DNA from: Armillaria gallica
Lineage: Eukaryota > Basidiomycota > Agaricomycetes > Agaricales > Physalacriaceae
NCBI GenBank assembly: GCA_037576215.1
Contig: JBANDB010000011.1
Location: forward strand, 558,001 to 622,000
Reading direction: 5' to 3'
DNA: 64,000 bases
Positions 10,640 to 22,615 of this stretch are shown piece by piece. Below the pieces are notes generated by a model. The model had not been told where the DNA came from. It worked only from the letters and a program-made list of their open reading frames with translations, and ran no database searches. The translations under genes were made by a program, and so were the position numbers. Position 1 is the first letter of the stretch. Each line of letters begins with the position of its first letter.

Positions 10640-11430
10640 TTAGCTTAAAACACGGCACTGCATCTACGTCAACAGCGTCTAGACAACATTCTATTGAAGA
10701 ACATACCGCCACTCCAAAGCCTATCTTGAACCACGAACCTGAACGTTCTTTTTACCACGACAAAGGCGGTCATTGTTACCGGGGTCCTTGTCTTCACAAC
10801 ACCTTGAAATTTCCATCCGTCAATGTCTCGGAGTCGGGAGATGGAGAGTCGTCAAGGGTAGGTTGTAGAGTCCGACCTAGCTGATTTTCAGAACATTGAC
10901 TAGAATTGAGGGTAAAGTACACACCATGACCATCGGTACTCCTGAGGCCTCAATTATCCTGGGGTCCCCAAATAGTCATCCCAAAATCCTAGGTTCGGCG
11001 TTTCCGTGCCAATATGAGAAAGACTGAAATGGTCTAACACGTCCATAGATAAGAATGTGCCCGGAAATAGAGCAAGCGCGCCTACCTTGCGTCACGACAA
11101 TATGCGGACACCCAAAGCGAGAAACCGATGACACGACAGACCTATATAAAGTTTAAAAATGTCCGTGAAAAGATAGGAAAATTTGCGTACCAGGTTCGAT
11201 GCCTAGAAAGTCATGGCAGGGAACTTCAGGCTGAAGAGCAGGTTAATGGGCCAAACACCATGCTGCTGCTGCAGGATCCTCTTGAAAGGAGGGGTCGTCG
11301 TCGCGTATCGGTCGTGGTCGACCGTCGTGATAAACAAGAGCAAGATGCACGCTTCGAATATCAAATTGGCATCCAAAGCGGGAGTCCGGGTCCTCGGGCC
11401 GTCTTTTCCCGTACCAGTCTGACTTGCTAT
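10640..11430 (-). pseudogene. unrecognised multi-exon family, copy 2
   Basis: On minus, an exon at about 11205-11420 reads QFDIRSV...RDDD and ends CHDFLGIEPG at a donor GTACGC (near 11190). The same exon end (DFLGIEPG plus donor GTATGTACA) occurs at about 19980, and a weaker one at about 46720. Downstream exons near 11060-11110 (SVSRFGCPHIVV) and 10900-11040 align with copy 1. The recurring exon-plus-donor pattern shows these are real spliced genes or their relics. Function unknown. Confidence 0.45.
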
Positions 11431-11530
11431 GTTCTTTGGCTCATTTCGCAGCAGAGACTGGTGCCGTTTCCAGCGGTTCGCATCAAGGGCTCTGCTTCAG
11501 AGTCAAAGTCGGGAGATATAATAGTCTCAT

Positions 11531-13530
11531 GAAAATTGGACATCAGCGACGTCGTAGCCATGAACTTCATCATCATGGGTGAGCGATCAAAGTTCATTCA
11601 TCCGAACCGGGTGACGTAAATGCCAGTCGAATGTGATGGAACAAAGACGTTGCAGGACGTAGGTACTATAGCGGTAACCAGAGATCAGAGAAGCAGGAGA
11701 AATTATGGTAAATGTACGTACCGAGCAGGACCACCGTGAAAGATTATTACGGAAGGAAGGTCTTCACAGCCAAAGTGGGAAACCTTTCGTAAAATGAGCA
11801 TAACACGCGAAATAGGGAGATGAGTATCAAGCAAGCGTCTTGGTGCTCCACACTCCCAGGACGCAAGCCGGCTTATGGGCGATATGAGCAGTCCCAACAG
11901 GAATATCGAAAGAGCTTGTACACTGACACAACGATTGCCCTGGTCCAAGCTAGACGCCGTGGATCCCGCAGGTAGAATATGAAAACTGTTGCAGTATTGG
12001 CGTTGTTATTAATGGGACTATGTCTCAGTCACTTGGTATCAGTAGATCCACAAGGCTGTATGGACATGGTACGAAAATAAGATTCCGGTATCGATACAAA
12101 GATTCAGATACACACCACATCTAAATACGATAGCATATATGCATTAGTTTCGACTGTAGCTTATACTAGGGGCCTAGAAAATAGATAAGCAACTTTTCGG
12201 GGACGTGCCCGTCAGCGAAGGGCTTACCATTACGCGAGTGAGGTCTTGAAAGCGTCAATTTTATCAGCGGTGATAGAAGTCTTTGCATTACGGAACTGGT
12301 AACGCTGGGAAAGACAATAGCTCAGGAAAATCTTCCAAAAGAAAACAAAATGCACACATCTGGTTCGCAAATTTGCCACTGGTAATACGGGGGTTTCAAT
12401 GAGGACAAGGGATGCCCCAAACTCTACAAAATGTTGTTGTCGTTGAACCATTGTCGTCATCATCGGTGGCGAGAAGAATTCCGAAGAGTGATTTCTTCCC
12501 GGACGCACCAGCCGTTAAAGGATGGCTGAAGCACGTCTAAATATGTGATCGCCAGATTTACCCAGCTGCGTGAAGGTTTGATAGGTCAACGTTACGTTCA
12601 ACTCTAATCAGGAAACTGTCCTGTCTACATCCAGGTTAGCAGCGTCATGGCACTTTTGTCCTAAAAATGCATACCAATACACCCCAAAGCCTATGCCAAA
12701 ATCCGAACTCCGAGGTAGCATTCTCCAAAGTCCTTCTGGAGGGACGGCCTTCGAACGCGGGTAGAGGTGCTTCTATGGAACCTGCGCGCGTGTAGAACGG
12801 TCACTTTTAGTAGAGAGATAGTTGATAGAAGTTCAAAACGGGCGAGATCGCAGACGCCGCGTAGGAGCATGTGGGACATTTCAGAAATAATCAGACAGGT
12901 GTATGCTCAAGCAGGCGGGTACTACGTGGCACTTGAACGTTGCTTGGTAGCCGTTCCAATATGATGTAAACTCCAGAAAATCAGAATAGTTGTACCTCGT
13001 TGCCTTGATTAGGAGGAGAGTCTAGTATGCGACATGTATAAGAGGCAAAGACATGCATATGTAGGGTACCTGAGCCAGTATCATAGCCTTGCATGCCCGT
13101 GAATGAAGACTTTCAGATACGCCCTAGACACATATCAGCAACGTCAAAAGAAAATATAATGAAATCTGCATACTAATACCAGTTGAGATCAAGGTACACG
13201 GCACCGAAGAAAGCGCTGCAGCAAAATAAGCTTACAATGGACTCCGAGTCTCGATATTCTAGAGTTCGAACAGCTAAACGCACAGCCTCGTGTTTACATC
13301 CAAGGTGAGGAAATGGGTGTAACAAAGGGCTAACATGGACCCTTCTCATCAGATCGCAGGATTTCGGCGTGTGAGAGTCAAGATTTAGATGGGCATCAGA
13401 CATCCAGCTACTGACGCGCTATCTGGCATATCGTCATTATCGTCGTCGGTGGGTTGTGGTGGTTCATCATCAGGAAGCACGGCCCGGATACCAAATTGCC
13501 ATCGGACCAAATTTGCCCATCCACGTGCGA
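11531..13530 (-). repeat. 2-kb segmental duplication, copy 1 (unrecognised multi-exon family)
   Basis: This stretch is colinear with 27520-29530 over its whole length, with many substitutions and few gaps. On minus it contains exons of the unrecognised family: one around 11703-11948 ending FHGGPAR at a GTACGT donor, one at 12230-12508 with an LLATDDDDNGS run, one at 12691-12879 with LLRGVCDLARFE, and one near 13173-13320. Because coding-like stretches and donors are kept in both copies, the parent was probably a spliced minus-strand gene. I do not recognise it. Confidence 0.6.
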
Positions 13531-13642
13531 GTCCGATGCGGCGACTTGGGATACGCGTCCTGATAAGGCCTCCTAGTACCCAACCACCATTTCTCCCATC
13601 TTGAGCAAGGGGTTTATCTGAATTTTCGTACTTTCCCCCCAT
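13385..13642 (-). CDS. hypothetical 85-residue open frame, first exon of the unrecognised family
   Basis: An ATG-started minus frame (MGGKYENSDK...) is open for 85 codons and contains a conserved core, WQFGIRAVLPDDEPPQPTDD followed by a short acidic stretch. Equivalent cores occur near 1.45, 11.35, 20.15, 29.5 and 52.2 kb (for example GCQFDIRSVHL, GCEFDIRFCFL). This is the longest open version, and its ATG makes it the best candidate for the family's N-terminus. It may be an exon rather than a complete gene, since sister copies run on to a splice donor. It lies upstream of HET2. Nothing is recognised from 13650 to 14300. Confidence 0.4.
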   Translation of the reverse strand: MGGKYENSDKPLAQDGRNGGWVLGGLIRTRIPSRRIGLARGWANLVRWQFGIRAVLPDDEPPQPTDDDNDDMPDSASVAGCLMPI

Positions 13643-14319
13643 TTGACTTTGGCTTTAGGCACTCCTCCATTCTTTCTATAGTTAATATCGGCCCTATTTT
13701 ATATTTCCCTGCGAAACTTGCGCCTGATTTCCACGGTAATATACGAGCTCACATGGTGTTTTCTCTAGCACTCAACAGACGCACATAATTTATTTCGTGC
13801 ATGTGTCGTCGCGCATTGTTTAAGGAAAATTGATGCTATTCGTCTCACGAAAAAGGGGCTTACTAGAATCAACCTACAACTTTCCTTTGCACTCGGGACG
13901 TTCGGGATTTGAAGTAGTACGTCACCGCATTCCTTCTCTGTCAACTTTCCAATTGTTTCGATAGGTCCGTGACTACAACAACATCAACTACGCTTGATGT
14001 GATGTTCAAATATAGAGATTAGCGCACGGATGGGAGATGGGTATGAACCTAGCAATGCGCATATACACTGGGAGTCTTGGATACCTCACTAGCACAGCTC
14101 ACACTCCTATATCTGTCGAAGGAAGTTGATTCGACTCGTAAATACGAGAAGCTTCATATTCAGCGTATAAACCATATTCTCACAAGGATGTATAACATTG
14201 TTTGGGCGTCTATCTTTCGGCAGCGCGGCTGATAGCAATACAGTGGTCCAAGTGTGGTCACTTGTGAACTTTCTTACCACGAGGACAGCTCAAACTAATG
14301 GCGCGAGTGGACGCTTTTA

Positions 14320-15005
14320 TTGAGAATTGGTTTTCACGGCTCTAACGCCACCTTCTATTTATACCTATTTACAAGGGGGTCGCAAAAACCGAAAAAGTCA
14401 TATAGGGTCGAAAATATTTTTAAGGCCTCGATGGAGCGACGGACCGACATCTGTGGGAAAAACATACTCACAAAGGAAATATCATGTAATCACCTCGTGT
14501 CAGAGTCACTTACCAGCAGCGAGCTTTCCGCCTACATCGAACTCATCAGTCTCGTGTGCCCCTTTGTAGCTCAACGGCTAGACATGGGGATGATTGTTTG
14601 TTATTTGGACGGCCATGTTGTAGGACCACACCGCGGGAGACTTGTTGAGACAGTGCTGATATTGGATGGGAATGTTCGAGCAGGGACTAGTGTTGGAGGA
14701 AACGGCGGCAACGTTATAATTAAACCGAATCTTGTTTGTGTATGTCGACTTTTTCCAATCGACCTGGTAGCCCGTTCCTTTACTCCTGCACAAATACCAT
14801 GCACATATTGTGCACATATTGGTGATGGTCGTGGAGAAAGAACTCGAACATAATTTGACCGGTAACTTGATACTGACTAATCCTGCCGATATCCGGCAGC
14901 ATGCCATTGGCATTTTGAGCCTTCGACATTGTTTTGACTGCTTTTTCCGCACACTTTGAGTTATCTAAGGTGATTACCATGCATAGATTCGCTGAAATAA
15001 ACATC
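14320..15005. other. region open on both strands, unrecognised
   Basis: Open frames of more than 120 codons overlap here on opposite strands (plus 14320-14853, minus 14578-14952). On minus, a YKGAHETDEFDVGGKLAAG stretch ends at a perfect donor (GTAAGTGAC, near 14497) and an ATG near 14933 could begin a spliced gene. On plus no such support is seen. I therefore favour a minus-strand spliced gene, but no domain is recognised. Confidence 0.25.
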
Positions 15006-15378
15006 TATAGCAGCATCTAGGGTTAATATCGGGTCTCTGGGTACTATTTTACAAGAAGGGGGCTTTTAAGGACCTTGTGGACCGACCGATCGACCCGATG
15101 TGCCAGCTTCTCGGGCCGCAACCCCCTTGCCTATTTACCGCTTACTTTACACTTTGACATTTCGTACCTATCTCTTCTTGACTCCGAACCACCACTGTCT
15201 CCGTACACTACGACAGAATATACCTGCTCTTCGAGTCAACCACGTCCCGTTTCCGAGTCGCTGCCACCTAAACTCCAACAGCTTTTTATCGACATATGTT
15301 GGTTGACCCAAGTCTGACGCTTAGTATGTCTGATCGTGTTACTCTTGATGATTTGTATCCTCATTCTATCATGCCTAA

Positions 15379-17100
15379 CTAGTAGAAGAAGAAAAGCCCT
15401 TGGTCACACTTTCTGCCTCCGAAGAGACCGGTCAGGCGGAATTAAACCCTTCGGTACTGAAGCAACAGTCCTACACCGGTAGAGTCTTACCGTCTGCCAT
15501 CGCCGATATTCCCTGCGCTGCGCTAGGTGTTGATGGAATGTTAAAGAAGCTCAACGACCCAGTCAGCACCTGGCGTAGGGCCCTGTGCGAATACTTCATC
15601 GCTCAAAATTACGACTTTGGCACTGCTTACGCTCACATGCGCCTCCATCGGACACACTCCTTTCCTTACAGAGCTATCATGGAATCACGCGAATCCGATG
15701 AGAAGATGCGACAAGATTTGCTCGAGAAGAGACAGTTGGAAGAGACAGAAGGCAAAGAGAGACAGTTCACCACGAAGGCGCCTCCTCGACGTGTCTGGGA
15801 TCTGTATGCTAATCGCGTGATGCCATACTGGGTCGCCCACCGAGACCCGTGGGCTATATCGCATGCATGGGTGGACGATAATGATCTCAAGGGAGAGATG
15901 ACACCCATAAATGGATATGAATGGCCCGTGCCGATGCCAAAGAATGCCAACCTTAACCTTATCAGGATCGAGATGCTGAATCTCGGCGCGGAGTATATCT
16001 GGTTGGATGTTCTGTGTTTAAGGCAGGAGGGTCGGAGCAAGGATCCATGTGACAGTATAAGTCAGGAGGAGTGGGACCGTAGGGAAGCTCTGCGCAAGGA
16101 GGAGTGGAAAGTCGACTTGCCAACGATCGGATGGGTGTATGCCCGGGACCTTAGGGTTTCTTATCGTAGTCATGTGCAGTCACTCGTGTGCTACTTCAGT
16201 GGCCTGGGCCTGCCACTGAGTTTCAAGACGGCCAGCGACTTCGAGGACGATCGGTGTTGGTTTAATCGTGGGTGGACACTACAGGAGACCCCTCGCAGTC
16301 CTATCATTGCTGGGAAGACCTGCGACGATGGCATGATCGATGAAAGGTTCATGACAAGGGACATGCAAAGGAGATTCCATAAACAACTGGCATCTTTGCA
16401 GCCGCTGCAGAAGCCAGCCTCGATATTTGATGTCCTGTCTCAAATGCGGAAACGAAAATCAACCAACCATGTGGATAAGGTCGCCGGACTAGTATACCTG
16501 TTGGAAGCATCTCACATCCCGATATACAATGCGAGCCAGTGCGAAGAGGACGCCTGGACAGAACTTGTGAATGTCATGCACGAACGATTTCGCGCAACCT
16601 TGTTCTTCTTGTACCCACATCCTGGGAACGGAAACAAATCCTGGCGACCATCATGGGAGCAGGTCATGGAGGGGATCCTTCCTGCTGAGGGGCAGCCTAT
16701 GTTCAAACATGTTTATTCACATACTCTTCCGACGGGGAAACGCAAGGACATGTATTTTGGACCCCGCATTGACGCATGCACAGTGCGTGGATTAGCTGAC
16801 CCATCGGACGATCTCCGACATGGAGTGTTCGATGTAGAAGATTATTACGGAGTAATGTGTACCTTTAAGATTGTCGCTGACCCTGCAGATTCTATAGATG
16901 ATGGTCGGTATACCCTCATAGGCTACGTACCACCTCCCAACGTAGCGGAACGCATATTCTGGGTAATCGGGAAAATAGAGGAGCCTGAGGGGAAATTTAG
17001 AAAAATGTCGGTGTTCAGGATGGCGAACCGTCGAGAATCAGAGAAGCTTAGGAGGCTGGGCCTTAACGTCTACAGGTGCACTACAACATATCTTCTTTGA
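15379..17100 (+). CDS. HET-domain (heterokaryon incompatibility-like) protein, paralogue 2
   Basis: A single long open frame, no stop between 15379 and the TGA at 17098-17100 (about 573 codons). Counting from the TTG at 15400, the HET signature blocks are AISHAWVDD at about 152-160, WLDVLCLRQEG at 201-211 and CWFNRGWTLQE at 286-296; a DKVAGLVYLL segment follows at 359-368 and a C-terminal region shared with paralogue 3 ends the protein. HET domains in fungi trigger cell death after non-self fusion, but basidiomycete HET proteins are mostly uncharacterised, so the role is by family only. The start is uncertain: an in-frame TAA at 15376 precedes the frame, the ATG at 15371 is out of frame, and the first in-frame ATG is at 15538. 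An upstream exon spliced near 15382-15396 is likely, by analogy with paralogue 3. A minus-strand oxidoreductase remnant follows 363 bp downstream. Confidence 0.9.
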   Translation, partial: LVEEEKPLVTLSASEETGQAELNPSVLKQQSYTGRVLPSAIADIPCAALGVDGMLKKLNDPVSTWRRALCEYFIAQNYDFGTAYAHMRLHRTHSFPYRAIMESRESDEKMRQDLLEKRQLEETEGKERQFTTKAPPRRVWDLYANRVMPYWVAHRDPWAISHAWVDDNDLKGEMTPINGYEWPVPMPKNANLNLIRIEMLNLGAEYIWLDVLCLRQEGRSKDPCDSISQEEWDRREALRKEEWKVDLPTIGWVYARDLRVSYRSHVQSLVCYFSGLGLPLSFKTASDFEDDRCWFNRGWTLQETPRSPIIAGKTCDDGMIDERFMTRDMQRRFHKQLASLQPLQKPASIFDVLSQMRKRKSTNHVDKVAGLVYLLEASHIPIYNASQCEEDAWTELVNVMHERFRATLFFLYPHPGNGNKSWRPSWEQVMEGILPAEGQPMFKHVYSHTLPTGKRKDMYFGPRIDACTVRGLADPSDDLRHGVFDVEDYYGVMCTFKIVADPADSIDDGRYTLIGYVPPPNVAERIFWVIGKIEEPEGKFRKMSVFRMANRRESEKLRRLGLNVYRCTTTYLL

Positions 17101-17463
17101 CATATTTAATTACGCTTGATGAAAGCCTACTGCTCAGACAGCATCACGTATAGTACTGGGACGTTTCGTATATACACTAAATGATGGGATCTTTTTGACT
17201 TCCTTTTCTATTTACCTCCCCATGCTTACTCTTCTCTAAGGTTTCTACTACTCTTACAATGTTTCTGGTTACGCTCCGACGACCTCCAACTTTGTTGTGG
17301 TAGTTACTTTACTATAAATGATTCATGGCATACAGGCGTATGTCCTCCAGTTCACACTGTCGCTCTTACCTCAACAAAATCTTAAATGTACCTCCAAACC
17401 GCACAGGTCGAACCTTTGCCACTTGCCGCACGAGTGAAACAGTGCCCTGTAACGGTTACACTA

Positions 17464-18330
17464 TCAGGTCTCATGCATAGGGAGAACATTCGGGTGGAAG
17501 ATCCTGTCCACGTACAGTACAAATATGGTCTCTAGTGACGGAGGTTGGGTTACGCGGTGCCGACGGCTTGTATCTATGAACTCGGAAAAGAGTCCAGGAT
17601 GATTTGCTACAGTCAGGCTGTGAGCGACAATACTCTTGACAGTAGCTGTTGCTGGGGATTCATCGCCAGACCGAACGAGAGACACCGACTCTTCGACGAG
17701 ATGCGCGCTGGCAGGCAGGATGGACAGACGTCTGCTTCAATGCACAAATAAGTATGCCGTCTCTTCCATCGGTCTTGAAGGAACACAGTTTTCTGGGTGT
17801 CTGGCTTCGCACTCGACTGGCAAATCGCGATGTAAGGCATATCCTCTGTCGTTAACAACGGTGAGAGAGAGACAGAGAAATGGCTTCGAAGGTCAGGAGA
17901 GGTCCCAATGTGATTCCCAGAAAACTCAGGAAGAACATTTGCCATTCCAATGAAACAGCCGGACGCGAATGGGTCCAGGTCGTCTGCTACGGATGCTCGT
18001 ACCAACGTGAACGCCTCGCATCATCTTCAGCTGCGGTACACGCGGTGATAAAGAATCTCGTATCACAGATAATGGTTGCTAAGTCTCGCAATATCACAAG
18101 CCCTCGCAGAGGTATATATTCGCCTAGCGAAAGAATTAGATACACCCATGTGAGACAACAAGAAATCATACCTGACATCGTCGTTCCTATGAACCTCGAA
18201 TTGTCATTCGTTATTCGTCATCTTTCCCAAAATCTCATTCCGCCTACGCGTCGAGAACCCTGGACCAACAATCGCCTTTTGTCCCCAGGTTCTCTCGGAT
18301 GGCCGATGAACATATCACCGTCACATTGAA
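17464..18330 (-). pseudogene. PNPOx/FAD-NAD oxidoreductase remnant, copy B
   Basis: Minus-strand scraps run in family order: CDGDMFIGHPREPGDKRRLL near 18.3 kb, GEYIPLRGLV then DTRFFITACTAAEDDARR near 18.1 kb (compare KYIPLREL and FFGTTYAATEDD in copy A), VLPEFSGNHIGTSPDL near 17.93 kb, and MPYIAI in the place of the usual GDILYLTG. A 130-codon stretch (17613-18005) is open, but other parts are broken. The gene would be a flavin/NAD(P)-dependent oxidoreductase. It lies tail to tail with HET2, as copy C does with HET1. Confidence 0.6.
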
Positions 18331-18556
18331 AGACAGTGCCGTAGTGCTGAGATAAAACGATGCCCGCCATCTCGATAGCGGGAATTCACTCCTAAGGTCG
18401 TCTCAATGGATCTGGCGTCATGATGAGGAAGATAAGTAAGCTGCCAGAGCACTGCGCATCCCGAGCGAGTTCACAGTCCATGAAAATCACGACGTCCATC
18501 TCATAGTGAGTGACAGGATCATTAAACGTCGCCATGGTCGTACACTACATGAGGCG

Positions 18557-18932
18557 TCAGACCCTGGGGAACACATCGATGACTTGGACATACCGGAAGC
18601 AGGATGTATGCGCTTGAATAAAATCCTTGTCTAAGCAACCTTCAAAATCATAGCTGAGAAGTAAATCAACCTTGAAGCTTGAAGGGCGAGGCGCCCACCA
18701 CATGAAAATTGTACCGTCTATCTGTAATACTGCAAATAAGCGGTATGGCGTACTGGACACGACGCGGTCTTGGATAGGAATTAAAACTTAAGCTTAACCA
18801 ACAGAGACGATGTGGATTGTAACCTACGGGAAACGGGCAACCGGATAACCATCGATCGCGGAGCTTTTCTAAACATAACGGCCAAACTTCCAACGAATCA
18901 TAAATCACGTCCCCGAGACGTTGCAACAACAA
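18557..18932 (-). pseudogene. unrecognised exon(s), paralogous to 9795-10013
   Basis: The minus strand carries SSFKVDLLLSYDFEG and further open stretches (18666-18932). The likeness to 9795-10013 is the only evidence that this was coding. No domain recognised. From 18940 to 19330 I see nothing supported. Confidence 0.25.
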
Positions 18933-19331
18933 CTACACATTCATCAGAGATGACAAGACATGTGATCCAAAGAGATATCGTAGTGCTTCGCTGAAACAGC
19001 CCATAAGGCAGGAAGGGTCGGTGAATGATGGTCATGTTCGTCCTGGCACGTAGGCTTCCCGGAGAGGCAGACAAAACTTCTACCATCGAGTTCCGTAGAG
19101 ACATTCACTGGGTTCAAAGATTCTATTCGTCCCGGGAGTAATAATGATGACATCGGTGTATATTTATTTTCGTATAACGCCGCGCGAAAGAGCTAAGATA
19201 TATTGATTGCTTGAATGAGTAGAATATCGGCCTGCGCTCTACAATAAGAATCAGGATAGAGAACAAACGAAACTACTTTACAACTCACGGTCGCTATCGC
19301 TGGCGGCAGGCACGCCTCAGCAAAGATACCC

Positions 19332-20270
19332 TTAAATGTCCGGTTGCGCAAATCGATAATCGTCGTACAGTGGGTTCAACGAGGGAATACGACAGCTATT
19401 ATGTCGGCCGTATTGAGTAAAAGTTGCTAAGACTTTGCCATCGGTTGATATGTCGACTGCTGCACGTAGGTCAACGAGGTTTAACGATGTCGAGATAGGA
19501 TTTCGTAAAAGAACGTGCCGAGTCGCCAGTACCACGACCGCTGGTCTCGAATGACTTCGCAATACCAAGTTTAGATTTCCGTGGAGACCGAATACATGGT
19601 CCTCTTTTCCGAGGAATGGAGTCGGTCGCAAACGGTCATAATTACGGAGACCACATCGAAAAGGTCCAGGACAGGTATGGTATGATGCCTGAACCATGCG
19701 AGAGTCGAATAAGGTCGGGAAAGCCTGCCAACATGTAAGGCAGGTACCAGGATCCACACCGTCTTGGAATTTCCATAAGACGAGCCTTGTAGCGCAGCGG
19801 GAGAACGGATGAGCATAAGGGCCGGAAAGAGAGCAGGCGCACATACCCAGGCCAACCGAGACTCAAGAGAAACCACAATCGGCAGACGACGAATTTTAGA
19901 GTTGGATGATTGGCCAAGCGCTGACTGGATATAGTTCAAAAATGTCGAAAACATGGGAAAATGTACATACCAGGTTCGATGCCAAGGAAGTCGGGGCAGG
20001 AAATGTCGACAACGCAGTGTAGAAACATAAAATAAGCCATATTCGTATACTTCGCTGTTGCCAACGCGTCCTCTTGAAAGGAATCGTTGTCGCCGTCGCT
20101 GGTATTGATGCTGGTCGTGGTCAATCAAGAAGCAGAAGCGAATATCAAATTCGCATCCAGTTCGGCATTCCGGATCATCGGGCCGAGTGTAACCGTGCCA
20201 GTCTTGCTCCTTTCAACTACGATGTTCTACTACCAAGAGGACCGCACCGTGGACCCTGGATCTCCCTCCG
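19332..20270 (-). pseudogene. unrecognised multi-exon family, copy at 19-20 kb
   Basis: On minus, the exon near 19975-20260 reads CEFDIRFCFL, an acidic GDND run, and VVDISCPDFLGIEPG ending at a strong donor (GTATGTACA, near 19972). The next exon begins near 19910 (SKIRRLPIVVSLESRLAW). The exon-donor unit matches copy 2 at 10.6-11.4 kb and a CpG-depleted relic at 46.2-46.75 kb. The remaining exons at 19332-19844 are open but unrecognised. Confidence 0.4.
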
Positions 20271-20359
20271 ACGTTCAAAATCTCTTCCCCGATATCTTTC
20301 GAACTGCATCCGAAATGATATGCTCTCTTTTGTTTTCCGTTTGTCCTAAAAGAAATTTG

Positions 20360-22440
20360 TCGCTAGCACTGCAGTAAATGGGTGGTAAGCCGTACTTCCC
20401 TTCCCTTCGGTGGTCTCATCTGAGTAATATATCTCAAGGATATGCAGATTTGTGCGAGGGAGCCTGTTCCGTTACTAAGAGCGAGAATATGTACAAGACG
20501 AATCACTGAAACCGAAATACCCAAAGGACTGGGCGACGTCTAGACGACGCTAGTACCTATTACTCCGTCGATGCGCAAGTTCCAGCCTATTTTCCGGCGT
20601 TGAGCTATCGCCTTACCGTTGATCCTCTGTATCTACTGACTACCGACCTTGTTAGTTTGTTCCAATTCTAACAGCAGGCTCCCATTTAGTTTGTTTACAT
20701 GCAGCTGCACTGATTACCCAGTTCATGCTTTGTACACCTCTTGCAGGCCTAACGTTGTCTTGTTTAGTACTATCCTTGGAAACTTTGTGACCGTGTTTCC
20801 GAGTCTTTTAGACAAAGGTAAGTCCTCTTTTATTCCTTGGGGAACCTTCGACAACCTTGGACATTTCTCGTAGCCAAAGGATACCCTCCCCGCACCGATT
20901 GCCTAGAATCCGCCGCTGTTCTTCCTATTCTATCGGTGGATAAATCCTCATTCTCGTCACAAATGCATCGTTGACCCATTTATAGGCTTCCGGAACCGAT
21001 ACTGGTGCGGCGATGCTTCTTTTCCAGACAAAAGCCATCAAATTCTTATTCCATTCCAGCTGGATACACGTCGTTTACATAGCCAAGTACTATAAAACTC
21101 GAAGTCTTCGAAATGGCAGCTCTTCACGTAGAGCGAACCCTATGCAAGGTATGTGGGCCGTTTGCTTTATGTCATCTTCTCACTGATGCAGGACTATATG
21201 CGGTACAGCTTCGTGACGCTCTTGTCTACTCGTTTCCTGATATGTATATATCATCATTCTATCAAATGTTCATTAACAGGTATTTTCGACGAGATGTATG
21301 GCGCGCCCTCCGAGGATAGAATGCTTGTGAAAGCATATGAGTCGTCTCGACTCTGTACATTTCATTCCATGACAGGGATTCTTCTGATCAATCGCTTGCT
21401 AATGTGTTTCCCTCCGTAAGCTAACACATTGTCCTCCTTTAGTCCACGTCCTATTAACGTGCCTTCTTCCAGATCGTTAGATTATGCTAACGGTATCAAA
21501 GTCTCCAATCCTCAAGGTTATACTTTGCTCTCGAAGATGGCGCACCCCTGATGTCTCCGGCAAGCAATCCTAGATTTACGAGAATTGAAGGAGCCAAAAC
21601 ACTATTTGGGTACCCTACACCGCTCACCATTATTTTCCTGGTGTATCAATACGTCGCGACCACAACACGCTGTTGATGTAGTAAGTCTGTTCACGTTTTC
21701 TAACGTCTCATCCCTCACTCCTCGGCAGACTCGAGGGTATGTCGCTTGGTTACAGCCTTCTTGCTCAATTATTCTTCTTTCTCCCCCGCGTAACTGGACC
21801 AACGATTGCAGGTTAATTCTCGTCACCACGCCTGCGAGACATCCTCATTGTGAACTCGATGTTTTCCCTTTTTCTTCTCTCCATATTTCGTTCGCAGGCA
21901 CTGTTATCTCGCCGACGGCACCGCTGATCAAATCCGTGCGCCGATTAAGTCCGATAACAAGAGGGTAAGGACCGTAGGGAGCGGTGCGAGAAGCTATATA
22001 CAATAGAAATTTGTTGAAGCTCGATACTCTAGTTCAAACTCAGGGAAGTCCTGGCTCCTCTATACAGGTGTATAAGTCAACTACACCTGCTCGAACTCAG
22101 ATAGCGACCAGTACAGCAGATATCGTTGCTGGATAATGGTGATTCAGTTACAGGCGCTACAGTAAATCGGCGGTAAGTCATACTCCCATTTCTTGTGAGA
22201 TATCTCAGCTAAGCGTTAGCTCTCCAGCATACGTCGGTTTGTATGAGGAAGTCAGTACTAATGTGTAATCCAGAATATATGCGGTGCAAGACGACATCGA
22301 AAGGCTGCCACTTGGAGGTGCAAGTATGTAATAAAAATAGAACAATGCGGATTCACTGTCGAGGTTTCGGAGATTCCTGACGATCCGGGAATAACGAGGC
22401 GGAGAGGTCCGCCGGATACATATAATCTGACTCACAGCTT
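20360..22440 (+). other. unrecognised plus-strand gene pieces
   Basis: At 21113 an ATG is followed by 12 codons (MAALHVERTLCK), a clear 45-bp intron (GTATGT...TGATGCAG, 21149-21193) and an exon DYMRYSFVTLLS in phase. This beginning resembles membrane proteins of the DUF6533 type, but only weakly. Later stretches (21585-21968; a hydrophobic run near 21.63 kb) and a segment at 22160-22440, alignable with 53150-53460, show further broken exons. No intact gene could be built. Confidence 0.25.
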
Positions 22441-22615
22441 CCGGCCTTCGCTTGAAGGCTTGAATGCCTCGTTTATGAACCAGAGGGGGATAAGTAACTG
22501 ATGAATGCTGTAAAAACTTTCATCAGACAAGGAGCTCCTGCTTTTATTCCTGATGGATATATCAAGCTTCGATAGGAAGAATAGAAGGAGACGGCGCCTT
22601 TGCGTGGCTTAACAG

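Noticed and set aside
11190..11200. B-box-like GGTTCGATGCC (also near 19972)
   Set aside because: It is the complement of the conserved GIEPG exon end next to a splice donor; no A-box upstream.
14566..14582. tRNA-like A-box (GTAGCTCAACGGCTAGA)
   Set aside because: No B-box (GGTTCGANNCC) at the proper distance and no acceptor-stem pairing; it lies inside open frames.
15371..15373. ATG at 15371 as the start of HET2
   Set aside because: It is out of frame with the HET reading frame and runs into a stop three codons later.
19787..19800. tRNA-like word TGTAGCGCAGCGGG
   Set aside because: No B-box or cloverleaf downstream; within an exon of the unrecognised family on the other strand.
19642..20128. 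Single 185-codon minus-strand gene at 19571-20128
   Set aside because: The frame runs through a conserved GTATGTACA donor and changes family match there, so it is a read-through of exon and intron.
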